Below, piece by piece: positions 57,563-64,000 of a stretch of 64,000 nucleotides of DNA. The stretch covers positions 111,365,214 to 111,429,213 of the forward strand of contig CM068830.1 in the NCBI GenBank assembly GCA_028554795.2. The letters run 5' to 3'. The stretch is from Sinohyriopsis cumingii (Eukaryota > Mollusca > Bivalvia > Unionida > Unionidae). The notes under the pieces are model-generated. The model saw only the letters and a program-made list of their open reading frames with translations, was not told the origin of the DNA and searched no databases. Both the position numbers and the translations under genes were made by a program. Within the stretch, counting starts at the first letter, position 1; each line of letters starts with the position of its first letter.

Positions 57563-59206
57563 TCTTGGCATCCATCCATCTACGAGAGACGATGGCATAG
57601 CTCCAAAGTACGCTTTTGCTTATCCTTCTTTTTAGCTCTCTTTTCAGCTTGCTTTATTCTTCTCTTTTCCTCTGCGTTTTGAACTCCCTGCCTGACAGCT
57701 AGACGCCAGCTGGAACGGTTGTTTGCACAGCTCTCCCAGTCGTTGACATTGATGTTTGCTGTCTTCATATCCTTCTTGCAAACATCTTTGTAGCGCAGAT
57801 GTGGTCGTCCAGTTGGTCGTGCACCTTCTGCTAACTCCCCATATAACAGGTCCTTGGGAATGCGACCTGGGTCCATTCTCTTGACATGGCCGAGCCAGCG
57901 AAGGCGCCTCTCGCTGAGTATGGAGAACATGCTGTTCATGTTGGCGCGTTCTAGAACCTCTGTGTTGGGTACTTTGTCCTGCCACTGGATGTGCAGAATG
58001 CGCCGCAGACATCTCAGGTGGAAGCTGTTGAGTTTCCTCTCGTGTCTTGCATAGGTGGTCCATGTTTCGCTGCTGTAGAGAAGTGAGCTGAGCACGCACG
58101 CTTGGTAGACACGCAGTTTGGTCTTCTCTGTGAGGTTGGGGTTGTTCCAGACCCTCTGGTTAAGTCTGGCCATCACTGCTGCTGCCTTGGCAATCCTGCC
58201 GCCCACCTCAGAATCAATGGAGAGTGAGCTGGAGATGTTAGACCCGAGGTATGTGAAGTTCTCGACAACTTCCAAATTGTACCCATCGATGGAGACAGAG
58301 GGAGGGGAGTCTGTGTCCTGTGCCATGACATTTGTTTTCTTCAAACTGATGGTCAGTCCAAATTCCTTACATGCATGGGAGAGGCAGCATACCAGCTGCT
58401 GAAGTCCATCTTCCGTGTGTGATGTCAAGGCTGCATCGTCGGCAAAGAGCAATTCACGGATGAGTACCTCTGTGACTTTAGTCTTAGCATGGAGACGGGC
58501 GATGTTGAACAGCTTGCCGTCAGCCCTGGTATGGATGTACACTCCCTCGCTGCAGTCCTTGAATGCGTACTGGAGAAGCATGGAGAAGAAGATGGCAAAG
58601 AGCGTCGGTGCAAGGACACAGCCTTGTTTGACTCCGCTAACGACTGGGAATGCTTCAGATGTTGCGCCATTGAAGCACACTGTGCTGTGCATGTTCTCGT
58701 GGAACGACATAATGACAGCAAGCAGACGTGGGGGGCAGCCGATCTTCTGCAGGAGTCTGAAGAGTCCGCTCCGACTAACCATGTCAAACGCCTTCGTCAG
58801 GTCTATGAAGGCAATGTAGAGGGGCATCCGCTGCTCGCGACACTTCTCCTGCAGCTGACGTAGTGAGAAGATCATGTCTACAGTTGACCTGCCGGCTCGA
58901 AATCCACACTGGGATTCTGGGTAGACGCGGGAGGCTAGGATCTGCAAGCGTGCCAAGGCAACACGGGTGAAGGCCTTTCCGACGATGCTGAGGAGGGAGA
59001 TGCCCCGATAGTTGTTGCAGTCGCTACGGTCTCGTTTGTTTTTGTACAAAGTGACGATGTTGGCGTCATGCATGTCCTGTGGGATGTATCCCTGTTCCCA
59101 GCAAAGGCAGAGGAGTGTGTGTAGGGGCTGGAGCAGTGCTGGTTTTCCGCTCTTGAGGACTTCAGGCGGAATGCCGTCGCTTCCAGGAGCCTTCCCACAG
59201 GCTTGG
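57563..59206 (-). mobile_element. 5'-truncated RTE-like LINE insertion, 1644 bp
   Basis: Minus-strand ORF2 3' part with a short 3' end (CATCGTCTCTCGTAG, then GATGGATGGATGCC). GC content is clearly above the surrounding DNA, which by eye is around one third GC. It is flanked on both sides by the 145-bp repeat. The 5' end starts abruptly within the RT. It is open throughout, so the insertion is young. Confidence 0.9.
57580..59206 (-). CDS. RTE-like LINE ORF2 fragment: reverse transcriptase and C-terminus, open
   Basis: About 540 codons open without a stop. In order: GKAPGSDGIPPEVLK, ANIVTLYKNKRDRSDCNNYR, GISLLSIVGKAFTRVALARL, PESQCGFRAGRSTVDMIFSL, AFIDLTKAFDMVSR, SGVKQGCVLAPTLFAIFFSM, and ELLFADDAALTSH (catalytic FADD). 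Then comes the thumb (VVENFTYLGSNIS, RLRWLGHVKRMDPGRIPKDL) and a Lys-rich end. The family is widespread in animals and often mis-annotated as a host protein. The frame runs open upstream past 59206, but that part is antisense LINE-C and not coding. Endonuclease is absent, so this is a dead-on-arrival copy. Confidence 0.9.
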
Positions 59207-59351
59207 CAATTTCTCAATGACCTATATAAAGTTCCATGGAGTATGATCCTAAATTTGGATGACACAGATGAAGCCATGAGGGTGTGGATTGACTTATTTA
59301 TGGATGTAGTATCTAAGCATGCACCACTGAAAGTACATTGAGTAAAGACTG
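59207..59351. repeat. 145-bp direct repeat, right copy
   Basis: Partner of 57418-57562. LINE-C coding sequence continues from its right edge (DIKPNWLTTEILDAMK), so reading 57562 straight into 59352 restores collinearity with LINE-A. Confidence 0.97.
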
Positions 59352-61340
59352 ATATTAAACCTAATTGGCTTACTACTGAAATCCTAGATGCTATGAAAAC
59401 ACGAGACAAATTCAAGGCTATGGAAAACCATGCACAATATAAAGTATGGAGAAATAAAATAACAGGTATGATTAAAAAAGCATCAAAAATCTTATTATCA
59501 ATCATTGCTTGAAAACAAAAAGAGCAACACAAACTCCATTTGGAAAGTCTTCAATGAACTCACTGGAGGAACACACAAAAAACAGACAAATAAATTCACT
59601 CACTTCTGGTAAATGACACCATAGTCACTGATGAAACTGACATTGCAAATGTTTTCAATGATTTTATCATCAACATTACCACAAAGTTAAAAGAGCCAGT
59701 GATAGAAAACAACTTTAATGAACTGAAAAAGTTCTGCAGCAGCAAAATATTCAAGGAGGTATGTTTCTCTACCCTACCAGTGTCAAAAATCTTTGTTAAA
59801 AAATGTCTCAGTGTACTTGATACCGAGAAAGCTACAGGACTTGAACAGATTGGTCCATGACTCATTAAATCTTCTGCCTTTGCTATTGTAGATAGCATAA
59901 CATTCATAATTAATTTAAGTATTGCAACCTCATCTGTCCCCAAAATATGGAAAACTGCAGAAGTAACTCCTATTCACAAATCTGGTTCTAAGGATGATGC
60001 TGATAACTACCGACCAATCTCAATACTACCAAACTTGTCAAAATTGATTGAAAAACATGTCCATGACTCATTCATGTCATATTTAACCAAACACTTGCTG
60101 TTACACCCTAATCAATCAGGCTTTAGACAGAACCTTTCTTGTGAGACTGCCTTGATCTCCCTAACTGATAAATGGCTTCAAGCACTTGACCAAGGTAGAA
60201 TAATAGAACTGTATTTGTAGATTTCAGGAAAGCTTTTGACATGGTGGATCATGAAATCCTTTTGAAGAAACTGAAAATCTACCAGTGTGATGAAAGAACA
60301 ATTAGATGGTTTACTTCGTACTTAAATGAGAAAACACAGCATATTTACATAAATAATGTTCTGTCTGAACCTGGAACAATTAGATATGGAGTACCACAAG
60401 GCTTAATTCTAGGTCCACTACTATTCATTTTATTTATTAATGACCTACCACTTTTGCTAAGAGACTCAATATCATCTACAGATCTCTATGCAGATGACAC
60501 AATGTTGTCAGACATCCAAAACACAAAGCATGAACTCAGAATTTCTTTACAGAATGCACTTAACAAACTGGAAAACTGGTGTACATGCAATGGCATGGTG
60601 GTAAAACTAAAATATTACTTATCTCAACACGGCAAAGAAGGACAAATCTTGATAGTGATGAACTGTGTCTGACAAGGAAGGATAAAAATTTGCAAATGGT
60701 CTGTCACGATAGACTAATTGGTGTTCTGGTAGATAATAACCTATCATGGACTGAACATACCAAACATACCAGTAAAAAAGTCAATTCAAGTTTATGGCTT
60801 CTCAGTAGGATAAGACATTTTCTCCCTGAAAGGCACAGAAAACTATTTTATAACAGTTGCATACAACCCTATTTGGACTACTGTTGTACAGTATAGGGTA
60901 ATTCAAATGATAAAAACACAGCAAAGACTATTTGGGCTAATATCAATCCAGAAAGAAAGCAAGGAAAGTTTAGCTGGTAGGTTAAAAATATTACCTATTA
61001 AAGACCGAATCTGTTTGAGAAAAGCTAAATTAATGTACAGGATATCTCAGAATAGTGCTCCTGAATATTTGCAATCACCATTCCAGTATAGGCTACCTGG
61101 TAATTCTCCCCACCTGCGATCCATGTCTACCAAACAGTATAAAATTCCCAAACCAAATAAGGAGTTATTTAAAAAAAAAGCTTCCAATACTCTGGAACTC
61201 TACTGTGGAATAGTAATCCAGTTGAGATTAGAAATGCCCACTCTGTTTCTTTCTTCCAAACCCAATATATCCCGTTGTTTTCAGAGATGCAGCTTAAATA
61301 AATTAATTCCTTTGTATGAGGGTCTCAAGGTAGATTAGTT
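59352..61340 (+). pseudogene. LINE-C ORF2: RT and C-terminal region, decayed
   Basis: Pre-RT linker (KPNWLTTEILDAMKTRDKFK), RT fingers (NYRPISILPNLSKLIEKHV, NQSGFRQNLSCETALISL), palm (DFRKAFDMVDHEILLKKL after a frame change near 60210, YGVPQGLILGPLLFILFIND, LYADDTMLSD with catalytic YADD about 60490). The thumb follows (RLIGVLVDNNLSWTEHTKH, SCIQPYLDYCC) and the C-terminal YRLPGNSPHLRSM and KIPKPNKELFKK to about 61340. At least five frame changes or stops. Aligns with LINE-A block for block. Confidence 0.83.
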
Positions 61341-61385
61341 TTTAGCTAATTGTGTTACCCTCTTTAAATAAGGCCATTATGTCTA

Positions 61386-62404
61386 TGATAGAGGAGTACC
61401 TCTTTGGTCACTTAAATTTAGAGGTTGAGATTCTGGGTCAGTATCAGCAGCTATTCAAATGCAGTGGTGTCCAGTTACAGTGCTAGCTGAGAAATTGAAA
61501 CAAACAAGGGAGTATGACAGTTAAAGTATGTGTTTGTAAAGCTAATTAAAATCAATTATAGCAAGTTTGCCTTAATGCTTAAACATTAAAATTATTTACC
61601 AGTTGTGGGGAAATTTGAATCTCTCTTAGTAGATGTAAAATGCTTAAAATAGAGTTGGGTAGCTATAGTTTAATTTGGAATTAGTTTGCTCATAAGGATA
61701 AAGTTTACAATTAATTTCCTACTTAATATAATATATTTGGAAATTCCAACAGAATCAGTGGGAAAAGAGTATGTGTGGAGAGTAGATATATGACTTTATT
61801 TGGGATTATATCATTATATTTTGTGCAATTTGATATGCAGATTAGAGTTAGATAAAGGGTCTGCACCTAACACAATCAGTCAAGAAGTTTAGTTCTAGAA
61901 AAGGTCTTCAGGGAATGCTCTCTCTGAAGTCTACTAGAATTGTTTATAAGCCAAGTCAAACATAGTACAGGGAGAGCACATCAATAGTCAAGTTGAAACC
62001 AGGCAGAACAGCACATCATGATGGAATTAAATACTGCAGCACATAGCGTGGCACCAAGATGGCTGCCAGCCATGGCAGTTATTCTGGCACCAGCCCTAAG
62101 AGCCATTAAGGTACTTGGAGAAAAAAAAGGTTTCAAATTGTAGTCTGCGAGCTGGAGCCCAGAGAATAGCTATTATATTGACCTGGGACACTAATACTGA
62201 GGGTGAGGATCTGAATATTGAGGGATTGGGAAACTATGGTATAGCTAAAAAGAATAGCAATAGGAAACATATCAGAAGGAAACCTGCTTAAGACAAGGCG
62301 GCTACCCATTCCCATACACTGGCTAGGGATTTTGGCAATATACCTGGACACCTACACCAGATACAGGCTCCCAAATACTTAGTACAACAACATATTCCCA
62401 GACC
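61386..62404. other. No supported gene; YY1-like site
   Basis: AT-rich. AAGATGGCTGCC at 62056-62067, followed by CCATGG, recalls the 5' end of LINE-A but is isolated. It may mark the 5' end of another LINE, unproven. Confidence 0.3.
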
Positions 62405-62728
62405 ATGAATCAGCTGAATATACAGGACATGGATACTCAGACATACACTACCATTTCGGAAGTTACTACAAAAACTGAGACATCATTACAGCTTGACTTG
62501 GAAGAAGAGCAAACCTAAGAAATAGAGGAAGAAGAAGTGATCGGTGAGGATGTTGATGATGAAAACCAAAAAATTGTGCAATGCTATGAAAAACTAGGAA
62601 TGGAAGAAACTTTAACCAGTCATACAAAGGCTAAAAACTGTATTAGCTCAGTGCAGTATATAGCCTGGCGATCATTAAAGGAGACCAGAAACCAGTGGAA
62701 GTATAGAATAATAATAAAAGTACTATAG
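62405..62728 (+). CDS. Unrecognised acidic ORF with one internal stop
   Basis: From ATG 62405 the frame runs to 62728 with one TAA at 62516-62518. The composition is Gln/Thr-rich, then acidic (LDLEEEQ, EIEEEEVIGEDVDDENQ), then basic (RNQWKYRIIIK). It may be the N-terminal part of a retroelement ORF1 or a host relic. No family is recognised. It lies just upstream of the THAP gene promoter. Confidence 0.2.
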
Positions 62729-62819
62729 CAGAAAACCTTATTCTGAAGTATCATCTGCGACTGTAATGCCAATATTTAAATATTGGCCTTTCTTCTTGGA
62801 GCTGAATTTCCGTGACCTC

Positions 62820-62890
62820 GTATGCAAAATTTCCGCGCCTATTCGGTTACTTTCGGGATGTGACGTCATAGTAGCGACTCCAGCAGCCCA
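62820..62890 (+). promoter_or_regulatory. Promoter-like region of the THAP gene with CRE
   Basis: TGACGTCA at 62861-62868 is a perfect CRE, and TTTCCGCGCC at 62830-62839 resembles an E2F site. Local CpG density is higher than in neighbouring DNA. It lies 50-90 bp upstream of the THAP start codon. No TATA box is seen. Confidence 0.45.
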
Positions 62891-62916
62891 AGTTGGAGTT
62901 GCCAGAGTAAAAGACA

Positions 62917-63242
62917 ATGCCGTTTTGCGTTGCTTACGGGTGTAATAGAACATTAAGAAAAGCCTGTGGACAAATTTTTTTTCCCAAAGAAAAAGGCATC
63001 ATGAAAGAATGGGTACATTATTACAAACGAGTCGATTTCAAAGCAACACCATACAGCACTATGTGCTCGTTACATTTCTCAAAGGAATGTTACGAGAGGG
63101 ATCATGAAAAAATAGCAGCTCAAAGATACGCAAATGCTAGGCCTAGACTAAAAGTTGGCGCTGTTCCAGACATACCTTTGGACATTTTAAATCCTGGGAA
63201 AAGAGTTAAACGTGTGAGTTACGAAAATAGACAGAAGGACGA
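62917..63242 (+). CDS. THAP-domain protein, first coding exon
   Basis: ATG 62917 (context GACAATGCC) opens MPFCVAYGCNR. The C2CH zinc signature is complete: Cys4, Cys9, Cys50 and His53 (CSLH), spacing CX4C-X40-CX2H. The conserved Trp (EWVHYY), FxxE-type region after the CxxH (HFSKECYE), and an AVPxIP-like box (VGAVPDIPL) follow, so the whole DNA-binding domain of about 90 residues is present. The frame runs to a stop at 63246, but GTAAGT at 63243 is a strong donor (GACGA/GTAAGT). A second candidate donor, GTGAGT, is at about 63213. The product probably continues in exons beyond the window. THAP proteins are sequence-specific DNA-binding factors, many domesticated from P-element-like transposases. 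Which kind this is cannot be told from one exon. Confidence 0.8.
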
Positions 63243-63248
63243 GTAAGT

Positions 63249-64000
63249 GACCACAAAATGCAACAATCAATCCACATATCTTTTATCTAAAACAGCAGTG
63301 CTAAAAACAAATCAGATAGCCCTACACCCTGGGCCCCTTCTGGTTTTAGTTCCGGCCCATCCTGTATTCAAAGTGAGGTGCCCGTCAGGCTTGTCGAAAC
63401 AAAAATTGTTTGCCTGAGGAAACTTTGATCGCGCTGGTGAAATGAGTACATTTATTTTCAAGATGCCTTAACACGGCACAATCTAAATCAAATCACCACT
63501 GTCGTAGGTGAAATTTAGATTTAATTTTAATCAAATGGAAGCTTTGCTAAAAATAAGATTCTAAACCTGTCGTGTTTCGAGAAAACACAATTTTCAGTAA
63601 TCTTATAAAAATTAAATTTAAAAAAAAATGCATTGTATACATGTAGTATGCATAAACGGTAATCTGTATTAATTGAAACTGATATAAAACTATTCCTTGG
63701 ACAGTTTAAAAAGGAGCGATTTAAAAAAAAGTTCAAAGTTTCACATTAACTGTCTGACAATAGAACGGGGGAGGGACTATTGACCCCCCCCCCCCCTTGC
63801 CCCAATGTGCGACCTCCCATTTGACGTGCCTTTTCTCGCTGTGATACGCCTTATTATTCCCCCATGGCAAGCCCCTTTTGCATATTCTGGTCAGTTCTGG
63901 CTAAATTGCAAAATAGCTAAAGTTTTGATTTAAGTACGCAAACAATAAAGCCGGTGTGACTAATGAACAGAATCCTTATCCTTACATTGATCTTGTGAAA
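63249..64000. other. Probable intron; MITE-like fragment
   Basis: After the THAP exon. 63487-63535 has AATCTAAATCAAATC, CCACTGTCGTAGGTGAAAT and TTTTAATCAAATGG, which resembles the ends of the MITE at 31940-32262 and may be a decayed relative. A poly-C run lies at 63784-63797. No exon found. Confidence 0.35.

Larger units (their letters stand above)
56160..57564 (+). pseudogene. LINE-C ORF2 endonuclease, split by a SINE
   Basis: The N-terminal extension runs into the endonuclease at NIGHLNVQGIVGKRDQIKLM. HVLGLTKTKL (the usual catalytic Glu is Lys), GGGGDLVVYIREDV and FIYRPPSSKAT follow, up to the SINE at 56715. It resumes at 57049 with ILGDINKDLLNT (Asp intact), LIDHIYTNLPDS, GLSDHYPTFLT and YRSFKIFDEEQFLNDL. 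It ends at the RTE-like insertion. A poly-G run at 56547-56558 lies in the GGGG stretch and causes a frame change. Confidence 0.8.
54300..61385 (+). mobile_element. LINE-C: CR1/L2-like LINE carrying two later insertions
   Basis: ORF1 is at about 54485-56070 and ORF2 from about 56160 to 61340. The 3' UTR (CTCAAGGTAGATTAGT, GTTACCCTCTTTAAATAAGG) parallels that of LINE-A. It is interrupted by a SINE (56715-57037) and by an RTE-like LINE (57563-59206) with its 145-bp flanking repeat. Subtracting these leaves about 5 kb, a normal full length. It has many frameshifts and stops, so it is older than LINE-A. The family is distinct from LINE-A, but domain for domain the same. Confidence 0.82.

Noticed and set aside
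57580-59532. A single 650-codon minus-strand gene
   Set aside because: Only the part from 59206 down is RTE-like RT. The first 110 codons are antisense LINE-C and the 145-bp repeat, which happen to be open.
1-64000. CRISPR arrays, bacterial operons, rRNA genes
   Set aside because: None seen. Codon density, SINEs, LINEs and splice signals show animal nuclear DNA.

Overview
The window is animal nuclear DNA. It is AT-rich, with spliced exons, microsatellites, tRNA-headed SINEs, several LINE clades, a Penelope-like element and hAT-type MITEs. The mix (CR1/L2-like LINEs whose ORF1 carries an SGNH esterase and two CCHC knuckles, RTE-like and Tx1-like LINEs, a Penelope-like GIY-YIG element) suggests a marine invertebrate, perhaps a mollusc or another lophotrochozoan. 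Species cannot be fixed from sequence alone. All identities and family calls here were made by eye.

Host-gene content is thin. Three places look like real host genes. (1) A minus-strand SGNH-hydrolase-like gene or pseudogene lies at about 10.2-11.9 kb, with a promoter-like cluster (CRE, E-box, CCAAT, splice donor) near 14.5 kb. (2) A 306-bp, phase 1-1 exon coding one immunoglobulin-like domain lies at 49426-49731 (+). (3) The first coding exon of a THAP-domain gene lies at 62917-63242 (+), 50 bp downstream of a perfect CRE.

Layout. 1-14 kb: SINEs, two hAT-type non-autonomous elements with 8-bp target duplications, a diverged 0.75-kb segmental duplication (5.4 and 7.6 kb), SGNH exons and a 725-bp element with 131-bp inverted ends. 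15-17 kb: Tx1-like LINE remnant. 18-27.4 kb: an I-like LINE with RNase H (minus; LINE-B) split by a nearly full-length CR1/L2-like LINE (plus; LINE-A). 27.8-34.5 kb: a Penelope-like fragment, microsatellites, MITEs and inverted repeats. 36-40 kb: a long palindromic element whose left arm was invaded by a Penelope-like element. 41-45.5 kb: degenerate 130-bp tandem repeats, then a third CR1/L2-like LINE (minus; LINE-D) with a LINE-A 3' fragment inside its endonuclease. 46-52 kb: Ig exon and SINEs. 54.3-61.4 kb: a fourth LINE (plus; LINE-C) carrying a SINE and a 5'-truncated RTE-like LINE flanked by 145-bp direct repeats. 62.4-64 kb: an unidentified ORF, then the THAP gene.

The clearest signals are nested insertions that can be ordered in time, the 145-bp target-site-like duplication, the long palindrome, and the ORF1 architecture shared by three LINE families, including an N-terminal domain I do not recognise and an ORF1/ORF2 junction in LINE-A consisting of one in-frame TAG.
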